A DNA stretch of 64,000 nt from Apoderus coryli (GCA_911728435.2 OU452213.1:3451834-3515833), one strand, 5' to 3'; counted from the stretch's first letter, positions 10,601 through 24,480 are shown. The notes: generated by a model from the sequence alone, not told the origin. Program-made: numbers and translations.

Positions 10601-13600
10601 GTGCTATTTATAAGTTTAGTGCCTACCCCCTACCAGATGGACCGATGATATCAAAAGAATACCGATAAATTGGATATGAGGATTAGACAAATTGAGCTGT
10701 TCAGGTTACAGTAAAACTAAATTGAACACCCTGTATATTATCATGTTTCCATATTTAAATTGAAGAAAATATTAAATAGGTCTAAGTTTGGATTCTTGTA
10801 GAACGCCAGAGTTATAATATTGTAACCATCTGACACTAAACAATGTTTGGCAACGTCGCCAGCAATGGCACGAGACAAACAGGCATGCCGTCGCGCAGTC
10901 TCTCATAATTCGTCTCTGTCTTTCGCGCCCCCCTTTTTTTTCAATTTTATGCCCTTGTAATAACCCTGGTGCCACTGAACTCTATACCCCGATTCACCTA
11001 GTTAAAGGAATGGTTGCATAGGGAACAGACCAGACATGCACTTTCAATTACTTCCTTCTTGTTCTGGACTGAATAGGTACAACCGTAAGTACCTACACAT
11101 TAAAAAATAATGTAAAATTAAGACAAGGATAGAGGGAATGTGTTATTCCTATGTCTGAGTGCGAGTGGAACAAGGATATGGGATTTTGTTAGAAATTATT
11201 TTATTTAAAAGTGTCTTTTGATCCAGATACAGAAAGGCAGTTGATGATGGGCCTCTTGTAGAGCTGCAAAAGATTGGGTTTTGGTTGTTTATATCTCTGT
11301 TCATGTAAAATCGAATTTGGACCACCCTGTACTATTTTTTTTTAACATTTGACTCTTTCCTTTTGTTGGAATAATACCAAAAACTGGTTCAGGTGCAACG
11401 AAATATCGTGAAAAGTACTATACGTAATCATGTGTAGTGTTGAAATTTTTTTATATGTCACACCCTTACCCAAAAATGTTTCTAATCAAATAAATAATGC
11501 ATATAATCTGTCTGGTCATAGTCTGGTAGAGACAATGAACTGCCCTTGGGACCACTTTCAGTGTTAAAACTGGTTTTAAAAGAATAACAATAATAAAAAA
11601 CATATTATACACACATACACACACATCCTCCTGACCTAAATCCTAATTCAAATAATAAAAGTTTTGGTTAGCACACACCGTGATGTTAAGTAGGTATGTA
11701 CAGGGTTCTTCACAACCCAGAATTGGTTAGCCGTTTATGGGTCGCAATAAAGAAATTTTATTTAGGCGACGTTTCCGTGTTGGTTTATCTTCATCTTCAA
11801 GCTCTCTAGATGTCATTATTAAACATACAATAAAACAGTTCACACCCCCTCGTAGAAATGAAGAGAATCACCCTGTAGGTATGTAATGAAGCGAGAGTGA
11901 CTCACAAATGGGGTTACTGTCTCGCATCGATCTGTCTGGGTCCCAATGAAACCGAGAGAGCTCTACGACCAACAAGTACAGTGAAAAAAAAATGCACTTT
12001 CAACGAGTAGTGGGTAGAATAAGGATGGATATAGTAAATTTATAATGTGTAGCAGGGAAATTTTCGTGATTTCTGGATGGATAAAAATGAAAAGGCGTGG
12101 TTTTTGCTAGACTAGACGCGACGGTTCTGTTTCCTTATTACTAGTCACGGGAAAGACCGGAAAACTAAGCGGGAAAAACAATGAAAATCTGCGCTTTTAG
12201 ACATAATTTAGCTGTTCTATCGAACAGTTAGTCTCATTTCGCTCTCTAAGCTAATGGACTGATTACAGTTCCATCTGCCTTACGATTGAAGTGTTTATTA
12301 TCCTGCGGCACTTCTCTAAGATACGTAAGCGGTTTTTTATTGAGAAACTTGGTTGTGGGTTGAACGGAATCGGTACTATTAAGGGTTGGACAGTTAGAAA
12401 TTGCCCTAAACCCCAGCATTAATGATTTAAGATGACTCACATTGAGACCTGACTGTATGTTTTTCTGTTTGGATTTTCCTTTGGTATATTTTCATACATG
12501 CAATTTCCATCCCCTATTTTTTTCTACACCCCAATGTAGTAGAGTGCACTGTCCAGAAAATCCATAAATTATTATGGCTAATGCATTTATATATAGGTAC
12601 AAGATGTCCAATTTAACAACCCATAGTGTGTACGATATTTTGAAAATGAAATTTAGTTACAAAATCATTTCGTACAAGTCCATTTTGAGGGGTGGTGAAT
12701 CCATTGGGGTATACAGATTTTAAAAAAAAATCCATATCCTAAAAATTGGTATTTGTAGAAATTGTGGATAATTATTTGTTCAACCTGTATCTGATGTGTC
12801 TACATAATACTATTACCCCAAAATGCACTTACATAGGGGCATGTTACAATGTGGGGAATTACGATTGCACTTGTTTTAAGTATATAAAAAATTATCAATA
12901 CTTTTACACAGTGTACCAATTAAATCTGCTCCAAATATACACAGTGTCCCAAAGAGTTATATCGATATATAGGATTTTTCAAAAACGCACGCACACCCCA
13001 GAATGCCTTTTATACAGACTGTCCGGAAATCTCACATTAACTCAAGTTTCGGTCGAAGATTTTATTAAATTTTGACATTTTAATATCGCAACTCAAGGTC
13101 TCAACTACTCACTTCCCCAATCGTCATCGTCTTCCTACAATTCAGCGCTCTTCCGGTTAAATCTCTCCCACCCCCATCTATTTCGCCCTCGCATTACCCC
13201 AAAAACCCTCATACCTGCTGTTGCTGCTGTCTGGGTCATTGTCCCACGACCGACTGCCTCTCACCGCACTCCTGCTGCTCCTGCTTATGCTTCTCTCACC
13301 CCATTCTCTCTGTATTATGGCGCGATGCATATATACCAACAGTGTATATAATAACATGGTATAACAACCGTCTGGGATGCCATGGCACTAGGGTGTTGTC
13401 ATAGTAACTGGGCCAGCCAAGCCAACTATGATTGTGTTACAGGGTGATTTATTTGGATAATTGTCAAGTTGCATTAGTGTCGACATATAAGTGCCTCCGG
13501 ATTCCATGGGCAAACAAAGTAATGGAACTTTTTTATAGACCCTCATTTACATTTTTTTTAATTTTTGGAAAAATTGAATTGAACTTACTACTTAAGAGTT

Positions 13601-15384
13601 AATCACTCAACTCTCCTTAAGGATCTTGACATAGGGATGAGAAATAGAATTTTTAAATGGGACACCATGTATATTTTTAGACTTTTAATTAATAATTTTG
13701 ATGCTGCGATCATTTTCTTTCAAGCAGAATATAAATCGACTCAATATTATGTGATACACCCGGTATATTTGCTTCAAATTAAGAATCGCAATAAATTTTG
13801 TTAACATTCTCTGAAGCACCGTTTTCGTTTTATTGGTGTTTTCCAAAACTTCTAAATGTGTTGACAAAGAAAAATTACGGGAAGGGGAGCCATCCCTTAC
13901 CCAATAACGCATAGGGAATGAAGTGCTGTTGTACAAAATGAATCATTTAATTTTACAACTTGCTGTTTTGCAATTTATTATAACACGCTTGATCTCTTTG
14001 CTACTTTTGTACTATAATATTAGTCTCCCCTTCGTTTTAAGAAAAATCTCTTCCTTGTTGCGTCTTTTTTATTGCTGACATTGTGGTTTTTATGCTTAAG
14101 AAAAAATACTGTTTTTTGATTGTACCCCGTATAACAACGAAACTATTTTAATACGTTTGTGGACAAATGGTGAAGGTTTTGTTAAAATAATTGTACTATA
14201 ATGTTTCTAACAATTATTGCAATTTGTACTGTCTAATTCCTCGGACTACATTAAAGATCGCACGCCTCTGCAAATTTTAGCATTATAGGGACTAGGTATA
14301 AATAGAATTATCATCATAATCTCAAGAGTTTCCGTAATTTCCCGTTGACCATATCTCTACTATATATAATAACGCTGTCCAGTAACTGCTGCTCTCTAGC
14401 GGAGAATCGTTGAAGTATAGCACAGAAATTACAGCTGAATGTGCTGCGCGTGTGTGTTGGTTGTTTGCAAATTGCTACAAAATTATTTAGCAATTTATAA
14501 ATCAGAAAAATTAAATAATATGAATACAGTCGAATCAGAATTATTAAAATACAAGTTTATACGAGGAGTGGTCAAAAATAGCGTTACTTAATGTTTTGTT
14601 TTTTTTTAGGGGTGTTATTTTTTTTAAATTTATTAATCAATAATTGGTTTACAAAACCATTTGACCTACTTCATCATTCTTTTATTGATAATAAACAATT
14701 TAAAAATTCAACGTTTCTGTGTCAATGAAAATTTGCTTGCTGACAGTAAAACTGTGTTCTTCATTTTAATTATTTTATTGTAGCAATTCAGAAGAAAACT
14801 AAATTTAAGTGTATGTGTGTGGTGGTGCATATAATAGTACACTTGATGTTCAAAGTTGGTAGGTTATCGACACGTGGACACCCCTGGGGCTTTTCACCCC
14901 GTCTTTCCCGGGATACACAACGAAATGAGCGGGTGCTGTATGATTCAATGTCATTTCCCAGATATCCTTTTTATTTTGCTTCTTCCTTTTGAACAGTGCC
15001 GTAACAGCATTTTTCCTTGAAGTTATTTTTTGGGTTCACGTATTTCGTTAAAGTAAAATAAAAGTTCATCAAACTTGAGTATTTAAAAGTAGTTCACTGC
15101 CAGTCACTAAGAGAGAAATCGCCTATTTCTAAGCACTTTCATTATTCTACGGAAAAAAATACACACGAGATATAAGATTCGTTTTCACTTTGTTTATCAA
15201 CTTAATTAATTCGGTATCTAAAAATAGACAATAAAATGAAAGTAGAAGTACTTATTATTGTTATAGAGGATAACCAAATATAAATTTCTTTGCATTATGT
15301 GCAATTTTACTGCACTTTGGCAAATATAATTTTGACGTTTTAAAAAGTAACTTGTGACAACTGAGACGTTATTTGCATTTATTT
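7635..15384 (+). other. E75 intron, no further gene seen
   Basis: AT-rich intron with scattered relics of short TA-inserting elements (CAGGGTG/CACCCTG ends near 9777, 10730, 11329 and 13440), an ATT microsatellite near 8200-8230, and a hammerhead-like motif near 7986. A GC- and CT-rich island lies at 13115-13330. The open frame at 8874-9221 has no coding character. Nothing else is supported. Confidence 0.5.
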
Positions 15385-16180
15385 TTATTTTATTTATTTA
15401 TTTATTTAAGATACAACTGCCCAGACAGATAAATATCCAATTAAAGGGCAGGTAAAAATTACAAATATTACAAATAATACAATAATATCAAAATAACAAT
15501 AATAACTAATTAATAACTTAAACTAATTAAGTACTTCAAAAATAAACGTTTTATACATGACAAATTTGATTCAAATATATCAAAATCACTAGACACACGG
15601 TTACAAATATTACACATTACGAACAAAGGAGAATGCAACAACAAATTAGTGCGCGCTCTTGACAAGTAAAAAACTGTATTATTATTACGTGTACGCAAAT
15701 CAGGGACATAAAATGGAATCAATATCTCCATTAATAACTTTGTACAGTAAGATAATAGCAGAACATTCCCTACGGGTACTTAAAGATGTCAAATTAAAAC
15801 GATTTAGGAGCGTATCATGTGGAAATCCAATGACTGGATAAACTCCATCGCTACGAAACCATAGAAACTTAGCGAAACGACGATGAACACGTTCCATACT
15901 CGCCGAATGAAATTCATATGTAGGACTCCACACAACTGAGGCATACTCCAACTTAGCCCTAACAAATGCATTGAATAACGCAATAAGTGTTTGAGGAGAC
16001 CTAAGATCCCTCGCGTTACGCATGACAAAACCCAGAGACTGATACGAAGCTGAAATCATATAAGTAATTATAATGTTCAATAAAGTTTAGTTTGCTATCA
16101 AAGAAAATCCCCAAATCCTTAATACGATCACAAACAACCAATGGAGAATCGTGAATGAAATACAAATGAGACAAGACAAC
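15385..16180 (-). mobile_element. 3' part of a LINE reverse transcriptase, interrupted
   Basis: On the - strand this encodes the C-terminal part of a Jockey-like reverse transcriptase with frameshifts. RIKDLGIFFDSKLNFIEH comes from about 16145-16075, then SLGFVMRNARDLRS, AKLEYASVVWSPTYEFHS and VHRRFAKFLWFRSDGVYPVIG (from 16080 to 15700). The 3' end is marked by a TTTAT/TATTT repeat at 15385-15410, which is an A-rich tail on the element strand. The N-terminal part of the same domain lies at 18633-18950; the tandem array 16180-18632 sits between them and the catalytic core with its YADD motif is absent. Confidence 0.8.
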
Positions 16181-18632
16181 AAGAAAATCTATTTTTCAAC
16201 CAAAAATGAGAAATTTTACAAATTTTTTTGCAATTTTCACAAAAAACCAACGTCACCATGTTTGTTCCTATGCACATACTGATGGAGAAAAAGTGTTTTT
16301 CTGTTGAGAAAATATTTTTAGAAGGGCAGAAATGGGCTCACAAATATATTCCCACAGGGCTATATGCAGACCCTTCCTTGATGACCTACTCTGGGCTTAG
16401 TTGACTCAATCGAGCTAAGCTACATACCATGATCGATTCGGAATAGATGTCCGATGGACATATCCAAAGCTCAGGAATGAGGCTAGAACGCTTATTTTTT
16501 TATGAGTTGTCAAAGTGACATTTTAGTATAAATGTATGATTTTGGCTATGTTTGAGGGTCCGTATTGCTCAAGGTTTTCATGCTACCCCCCACATTATAT
16601 ATATATTTGGAATCAGCGCATCAAACTCTATAATCGTGCCAAGTTTCAAGAAAATCTATTTTTCAACCAAAAATGAGAAATTTTCCATACATAGACTTTA
16701 ATTTTTTTTGTAATTTCCACAAAAAAAATTTTTTTCTCAATTTCCACCAAAGTCACCATGTTTGTTCCTATGCACATACTGATGGAGAAAAAGTGTTTTT
16801 CTGTTGAGAAAATATTTTTAGAAGGGCAGAAATGGGCTCACAAATATATTCCCACAGGGCTATATGCAGACCCTTCCTTGATGACCTACTCTGGGCTTAG
16901 TTGACTCAATCGAGCTAAGCTACATACCATGATCGATTAGGAATAGATGTCCGATGTACATATCCAAAGCTCAGGACTGAGGCCAGAACGCTTATTTTTT
17001 TATGAGTTGTCAAAGTGACATTTTAGTAGAAATGTATGATTTTGGCTATGTTTGAGAGTCCGTACATAGACTTTAATTTTTTTTGCAATTTTTTTTGCAA
17101 TTTCCACAAAACATTTTTTTTCTCAATTTCCACTAAAGTCACCATGTTTGTTCCTATGCACATACTGATGGAGAAAAAGTGTTTTTCTGTTGAGAAAATA
17201 TTTTTAGAAGGGCAGAAATGGGCTCACAAATATATTCCCACAGGGCTATATGCAGACCCTTCCTTGATGACCTACCCTGGGCTTAGTTGACTCAATCGAG
17301 CTACACTACATACCATGATCGATTCAGAATAGATGTCCGATGGACATATCCAAAGCTCAGGAATGAGGCTAGAACGCTTATTTTTTTATGAGTTGTCAAA
17401 CTGTCATTTTAGTAGAAATGTATGATTTTGGCTATGTTTGAGGGCCCGTATTGCTCAAGGTTTTCATGCTACGCCCCACATTATATATATATTTGGGATC
17501 AGCGCATCAAACTCTATAATCGTACCAAGTTTCACGAAAATCTATTTTTCAACCAAAAATTAGAAATTTTCCATACATGGGCTTTAATTTTTTTTGCAAT
17601 TTCCACAAAAAATTTGTTTCTCAATTTCCACCAAAGTCACCATGTTTGTTCCTATGCACATACTGATGGAGAAAAGGTGTTTTTCTGTTGAGAAAATATT
17701 TTTAGAAGGGCAGAAATGGGCTCACAAATATATTCCCACAGAGCTATATGCAGACCCTTCCTTGATGACCTACTCTGGGCTTAGTTGACTCAATCGAGCT
17801 AAGCTACATACCATGATCGATTAGGAATAGATGTCCGATGGACATATCCAAAGCTCAGGAATGAGGCCAGAACGCTTATTTTTTTATGAGTTGTCAAAGT
17901 GACATTTTAGTAGAAATGTATGATTTTGGCTATGTTTGAGGGTCCGTATTGCTCAAGGTTTTCATGCTACCCCCCACATTATATATATTTGGAATCAGCG
18001 CATCAAACTCTATAATCGTGCCAAGTTTCAAGAAAATCTATTTTTCAACCAAAAATGAGAAATTTTCCATACTTTAATTTTTTTTGCAATTTCCACAAAA
18101 CATTTTTTTTCTTAATTTCCACCAAAGTCACCATGTTTGTTCCTATGCACATACTGATGGAGAAAAAGTGTTTTTCTGTTGAGAAAATATTTTTAGAAGG
18201 GCAGAAATGGGCTCACAAATATATTCCCACAGAGCTATATGCAGACCCTTCCTTGATGACCTACTCTGGGCTTAGTTGACTCAATCGAGCTAAGCTACAT
18301 ACCATGATCGATTAGGAATAGATGTCCGATGGACATATCCAAAGCTCAGGAATGAGGCTAGAACGCTTATTTTTTTATGAGTTGTCAAAGTGACATTTTA
18401 GTAGAAATGTATGATTTTGGCTATGTTTGAGGGTCCGTATTGCTCAAGGTTTTCATGCTACCCCCCACATTATATATATATTTGGAATCAGCGCATCAAA
18501 CTCTATAATCGTGCCAAGTTTCAAGAAAATCTATTTTTCAACCAAAAATGAGACATTTTCCATACATAGATAGACTTTAATTTTTTTTGCAATTTCCACA
18601 AAAAAAAAAAAATTTCTCAATTTCCACCAAAG
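16180..18632 (+). repeat. Tandem array, unit about 495 bp, five units
   Basis: The landmark CACCATGTTTGTTCCTATGC recurs with its ATG at 16258, 16758, 17144, 17642 and 18133, spaced 500, 386, 498 and 491. The short unit lacks about 110 bp between TTTGAGAGTCCGTA and CATAGACTTTAAT. Units are nearly identical. The array starts at CAAGAAAATCTATTTTTC and ends at TTTCCACCAAAG, i.e. five units plus about 110 bp. Short open frames inside it recur in every unit and have no coding character; I treat them as by-products of the repeat. The array lies inside a LINE reverse transcriptase. Confidence 0.92.
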
Positions 18633-18950
18633 ATAGATAACATCTACCTGACCTCCATTATCAAGTTGTTCATTCAGAAACTGGGTTAAAACCAATAAAT
18701 TGGTAGATGTAGAACGACCCGAGAAGAAACCATGTTGAAATTTGTCGTCTAACATGACACATTATAATATCATGTAGTAAAAACACTTTCGCAAAACATG
18801 ATTGAATTGATATAGAACGATAATTTCCTACATCATGCTTATCTCCCTTTTTAAAAACCGGCGTCACCCTTGAAACTTCCAAAACGCAGGAAAATTAGTT
18901 GATCGTAAGGCAAGGTTGAATATTGTACACAATGGCCCTATAAAAGGAAC
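18633..18950 (-). mobile_element. 5' part of the interrupted LINE reverse transcriptase
   Basis: The - strand encodes VSRVTPVFKKGDKHDVGNYR and SISIQSCFAKVF, then after a frameshift LDDKFQHGFFSGRSTSTNLL, ending QLDNGGQVDVIY exactly at the array edge. In intact Jockey-like elements VDVIY is followed by a TDFSKAFD-type motif; here the next bases are the tandem array. The missing core lies between this point and the IKDLGIFFD segment at about 16145, so array arrival came with loss of perhaps 450 bp. Confidence 0.8.
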
Positions 18951-19526
18951 ATAAAATCTCTTAATTAATTGCGTGAGTAGTATAATAACAAAAATTTCGC
19001 TCAATTGGAAATGGACTTATCGTCTCAGAGAAGAGCCCTCGTATAACGGTGGTATGAAATATTATTTCTCTTTCATTTTGTGTATCATTAATCTCGCCTA
19101 TATGCAGTTTCTGTCGTGCGTCCTTGTTTACGCTTGCAGATACGATATACACGTCGTCCTAGATTTGGCATATATAAGTTCAGTAAACTCTATTCGGGTC
19201 TCTGAGGTAAACTGTGACGTTTGACTTTCTCATGAACACACAAACATATTATTATTACTTACTATACCTACCTACACAACTTGGGTATGTTATATATGTA
19301 ATTGGCGGGGTTTTGTTCATTATGCTAATTGCTACACAAAAAATAAGTGTCTTTACACTGTTTTGTTTATTTAGACAAATGACAAAAAGTTGGTTTGGAA
19401 CGGTGATTAATAATAAGAGTTTATTTATCTATATAAAAGTGTTTTACAACACACCCTGTATAAGGAATCAATTAAATAATGCAACCTTAAATAATCATAA
19501 AGGTTTTAAGCTATCTCTGTTAGGAC

Positions 19527-21153
19527 CATAGAAATTTTATATTATATAATATGTACTCTAGAATGCTAATTAAATCCAGCCGAATACCAAAAAGTGTAAC
19601 GGGTATGCAGAGTTTTCACGAACTACGCATGCTCCTCAGTATCTTATTTTCAGTACAGAGCTGCCATATTTAAAACTATTTTGTCGTTCGCCTTACAGAA
19701 TTTATGCGACATATCTGTTTTATAAATAAATCCATATGTTGCGTCATACGAAACTGCTTGACAAAATCAAATAATTAAATGTTATCGGTAAAATTGCATA
19801 CTGTTTAGTTTTCAGCAATATGAACGAAACATTTTTTTCCAAATCTTAATAAATTTAGGAGATTTCGCAACAGCGTCTGTTTTCGCAAATGACGTTTCTC
19901 GTAGTGGGAATATCTGTCAGAGTCGGCTTCACAACAATTCAGATAGGTTTTATAATTGAGTTATGGTTTTATTCGTCGTATATTTTAATTGTTGATAGAT
20001 ATACCTATTTGTGATTAAAATTGTTTTTAATATTTGTTATTTTGGTTTTAGTTCGTTTATTTAACAAACAATGAGGTGTATAGTGTTGTAGTGTAAAAAT
20101 GAAGGTCTCATTCCTGGTATTAAATATTTTCAGTAAGTTATTGTTTCGGGTTTCTAACAGTCTCAGTTTGAGTCAATATGATACCATTGACATGATACTC
20201 ATTTTTAGCTTAACAAAAAAAAGACATGATGTTTGGATGCGGGCATTGGGATCCTAGTACAGAAAATGTATGTGATGGGAATGTCATATGCAGTAAGCAT
20301 TTCGCTGCAGAAGATATCATTTGTAGAGAAGACGGCAAGAGGATCACCCTCGTACCCGATGCAGTTCCCAAACTTTTGTTGAAAAGAAGAGATTATGTAA
20401 ATGAGAGTGGAAGTTAAATTCTTAATCGTTTGATATCAAGACACTGTTTACTTAAAAGCAGTCTGTCAAAAATGCATGATATGTATGTCAAGAATATATT
20501 TCCTACGTTGTGTAGGTATACAAAGTTCGTTTGAATTCTGTTGTTAAACTGGAATATACTTAATTATAGAATCCTCCATGAAATTGCTGAGAATAAAAGT
20601 TCTACCAACCATGTTTTGTCACAAAATACTATTGCGAGTAGTACGGATGATATGGAAGTGGTTTACATGGACACGGAAAATATTTGTGAAGTCACTGTTT
20701 CTTGCACCCCTTCTTTGAAGGCTGTAGAGAGGTAAGACGCCTAAGGTGGTTGTATAAACAAACAAATATTATATAATAATAAAATAAATAATTAGAATGC
20801 TCAAGTCCTTACGATATTTTCCAGTATTAGAATTTTTACTTATTTCTCGTTTCTGCTTAGATTTATTATTATTGGGTTGTATCTGTTAGACAATAAAGTA
20901 TTTAGATATTTAATGTAATTTTTTATTTCTTAAATTCCTTTATTCCATTTTTTTATTTGAATGTTACCAAATGGTAGAATTTAATTTTAAATATACCTAT
21001 AACAGTAATATTACATTTAATCAAAGCCGGTTCTGTTGAAAAATAAGTTACTGGTGATCATGCGCATTATGGACAGCTCTACACTTTTGGTTACATTTTT
21101 GTACTACGGGATTATCATTCTAGAGTATATATATATAATATAAGATTTCTGTG
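19527..21153 (+). mobile_element. Non-autonomous P-superfamily element, copy 1
   Basis: The element is 1627 bp with terminal inverted repeats starting CATAGAAATTTTATATTATA at the left and, read inward from the right, CACAGAAATCTTATATTATA. Similarity continues imperfectly through CTCTAGAATG. It is flanked by a perfect 8-bp duplication, GTTAGGAC, at 19519-19526 and 21154-21161. It carries a THAP-domain coding remnant. THAP domain, 8-bp target duplication and ends starting CA together are the hallmarks of the P superfamily. The length and the absence of the RNase H-like catalytic part of the transposase show it is an internally deleted, non-autonomous derivative. A near-identical copy is at 47666-49301. 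Confidence 0.85.
20071..20731 (+). pseudogene. THAP-domain transposase remnant of P-type element, copy 1
   Basis: Exon 1 starts at ATG 20071 (MRCIVL), has a TAG in place of the conserved Trp codon at 20089, then CKNEGLIPGIKYF, with a GTAAGT donor at 20133. Exon 2 follows acceptor TTTTTAG near 20210. It gives KKRHDVWMRALG, then needs a frameshift to continue as DPSTENVCDGNVICSKHF and KRITLVPDAVPKLL (20240-20414). A third open segment follows acceptor ATTATAG at about 20570 and ends at donor GAGAG|GTAAGA (20731). THAP is a C2CH zinc-dependent DNA-binding domain; the CxxC start, the Trp in VWMRAL and the CSKHF zinc ligands are visible. The nonsense codon and frameshift make it non-functional. 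Confidence 0.8.
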
Positions 21154-21161
21154 GTTAGGAC

Positions 21162-24100
21162 TCAAAATTAAAACAATAAGAAATCAAATTAAATGATGAA
21201 AGTATTAATTTTAATATTGTATTCATGAAAGATACAGGTATTATTCGCCTGATGATGATGATAAGGAAACACTCGAAACATCTTTGGATTAAGTATATTT
21301 GATTATTATATTGTTTGTAGAAGTTTGATTTTAATTTCAATAAATTACCATGCTTCAATGTAGGCCACCCTGTATATTTTTGTATTATCACATAATAATG
21401 GATTTACCTATGTAACAAATAAAGGCAATTGTGCGTTGTTTCCCATAGATTAGGATATGTTTGCTTAATGTGTTAGCATAGGTATTAATTATTATAGAAT
21501 ATTTGTTGTAGCAACTTGCGAATTTGCTCACCGAGTTCCGTTTCTCAAATGAAATCGAAATTAGGGTCTATGATCTATTTGTTAATTCTTATTATACCTA
21601 CCTATCAGCCTGTCAGAGATTGAGAAATGTATAGTTTGTTAAAATTATAATAAAATAAAAACAACCTACATGGGTAGCAATAATTCTACTTATTGGCTGT
21701 TATAATTACGAGAATTTTTGCAAAATGCATTTACCAATACGAGGGTGGTTTGATTATGTAACTAAGAAAAAATATTATTAGAAAATCAAATAAAAACCTA
21801 ACAGGAGACTATCGAGATGGTTTTCTAAGGTTTGACAGTAGGTATTGTTGTTGGATATTGGCATTTATTGATATCACCCTGTATGTTAGTTACATTATTG
21901 TATAGTACTGATAAGAGCCATGCATAAATGATCATATCAGTTGCAAAGGGTTATTGACCGCGAGAATTTAACCTCAAAAATTGAGGTCATCGCTGTTTCT
22001 AATAAAAGGCTTATGGTAAGTTTAAAGCACACGATCGAGAGTGAAACGATATTATTAGTAATTCCACAGGGACGGATTACTCCGATATCATAAATATAAT
22101 ATTTGTTTTTAGCTCTAAATATTATATGGAGGTTATTAGTTCATTGATTTAATAGAGTTAACCTAAAACATTAACCCTCAAAAAAATTAGACGACATTGG
22201 CGTTCGAAAAGAGTATAAAAAGGGGTCAAAATCTGGCACATAAGTCTACAGCTTCTTAAATCATATTCAGTATTTTTACCAGTAAGCCAGAAAATACGTA
22301 TAAGCAGGCTATGCCAAGTGGGTTTTGTTGTAGCCAAATACGGAAACGTCCTTAAATATCATTAAATATCCCCATAATGTCGTGACTAAAACTAGAATCG
22401 TGCCAAAAGCTCCGCTACCAACCCTTCGATTACAATATCTAATAAATAACGTTAATCTAATTAAATATTGATCAAACCTTTTTTTTTTGCTTGTCAACAA
22501 TTTCTTATTCCATAGAAACAATGTAATAAATAATCGGTTTGGCTGGCACCAGTGTTTTTTATTCAGTATTAAATTTCACCCTAAAATATAACTTGTGAGG
22601 CTTCCTGTTTATATTTTCAATTAAAACAGAGTAAATTTTCTTTGAAAGTTGTTTTATTTTTTTTGTATAATGGGTTGCGTGAGAATGTCCTTAGGCTAGA
22701 CTTCGCCCATTTAAAAATAAAGGCTATTATTATTATTGAGGCAATTTGTAGAGGAAAATCCATGAATCATTCTCAAAAACACTATTTTGAAAGTGATTGG
22801 TGTCAATTTGAAATTGCATAGGTCTGCAGCTTAAATATGTCAAAAACGCTTAGCCTTCTATATTATGTAAGACATTATCAACGAATTCTTTCGTAGAATC
22901 GAAAGATCTGTCTGTAATATCCCTGAAACCGGCCCTGTGCAAACGAAAAGCCTTCCTTGCATCGATCTGTACAAATCACCATGTATATACTTAGGTATAA
23001 GTAGTTATACTTATATGAATTTAGATAAGAAACTATACACGAGATTATATAGACAGTAAATCAAAGTATGTAGGTACCTATGTTGTACCTATCTAACATA
23101 TATAGAGCTGTTCAATAAATTTTTATTTTAGCATGGAAATGTGGAACACTCGTGGACATTCTAGAAACGGGTGAATAACCTGCGTTATTTAAAACGTTTC
23201 AGGGTTATTGTACAGGATCGTATTTAGGTAAAATGAGAATTACAATTATTATGTAAAAGTATTTTCCGTATCATTGAGTTTGAGGCTATTCGGAGATGCT
23301 TTTTGCAATTTTGATTTGGTAATGTTCAACAGCTTGTGGAACTTTTTTGGACCACCCTGACTAACTGTAGTTAAATTTCCTTAAAAAAAATAGATCTTCA
23401 GTTACCAACCAAGTTATTGACAATTTTCAATATCATGTTTTTGCAAATTCATCGATTTAAATCTTTGGTTTGTTGTTCTGTCAATCAAAACACGCATTTT
23501 TTGGGTCATAGTAAATTTTATTGTCCAAAAACGATCCACTCTGTATACTTACCCATATTACATGCTTAATTTCTATGCATGTCACAAAGTAAAAGTTACA
23601 TTCAACTAATAATGTGTAATTAGATTAGAACTATTTGTTTATCGTTGGTGTAGGTTAGTTTGTGTGACTATTAACAGCGTTTTGATTTTATGGCAAAAAA
23701 TCTAAGGTTTTTCCTGAAATTCCTTGTTCCTTGTTGAAATAGAGTTTCTAGCGGTGCTACAAAGTTGCCATGTGTCCGAAGTTCTCTCCATCTTTCGATT
23801 CAAATGTATAGGATGACAAATTACGATTTCGTTTTTGCATTCATTTGGTTCCACCATGTATAATCTATTTGGTATTTTGCCTAGAGTTGTGTGCATACTG
23901 GGTTAAATTAAATGCATGGTTAAACATGCAACAAACATGTTTTGAAAATGTGCAACTCTCGCTATAATAAACTGGACGGATAGAAGGACAGGTAGGTCAT
24001 GGAGAATATTAATTGAAGCCAGGGTTGATAAAAATAAAAGATTTTTTTAAGAAAACAAAAATCGATGATAGTTGTGATTTTTGTAAAAGTAAAACTAATG

Positions 24101-24480
24101 ATATCGTCACCAGCAGTGGTCTTGGTCTTCAAACTCTTTATGGTGATTGTCCTAAGTATACAGGGAGATCTCGTAAACGGTAATCATTATAATCATATAG
24201 CCGTAACTTTTTCATATTGGATTTTAATGATGTTGAATAGATATTAAAAATTGCTCAGTATGCCTCACTCATGGGCCTTGACAAAAGTTTTTAATTCATT
24301 GCTTGTAGCTAATTTATCGCAACGTGTGTTGACCGCTTTAGATTATTATGCCACTGCGCCTTCAGCACCATAGCGGGAGCAACAGTTCACTGACCTCTTC
24401 AAACACCAGCAAAACACATTAAAATCAAAACTAATATCACACAGTACCCAATATGAGTTAGTAGGTCATACGAAAAAATG
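21162..24480 (+). other. E75 intron, no gene seen
   Basis: AT-rich intron with scattered CACCCTGTAT element ends (about 21367, 21875, 23352), a hammerhead-like motif at 21249, and no frame with coding character. Confidence 0.5.

Noticed and set aside
13215..13239. Short - strand ATG frame with a phase-1 donor as another E75 first exon
   Set aside because: It is on the strand opposite to E75.
17036..18279. Several similar open frames of 64-89 codons (MFVPMHILMEKKCFSVEKIF-type)
   Set aside because: They recur once per unit of the tandem array with the same framing and have no protein motif, so they are by-products of the repeat.
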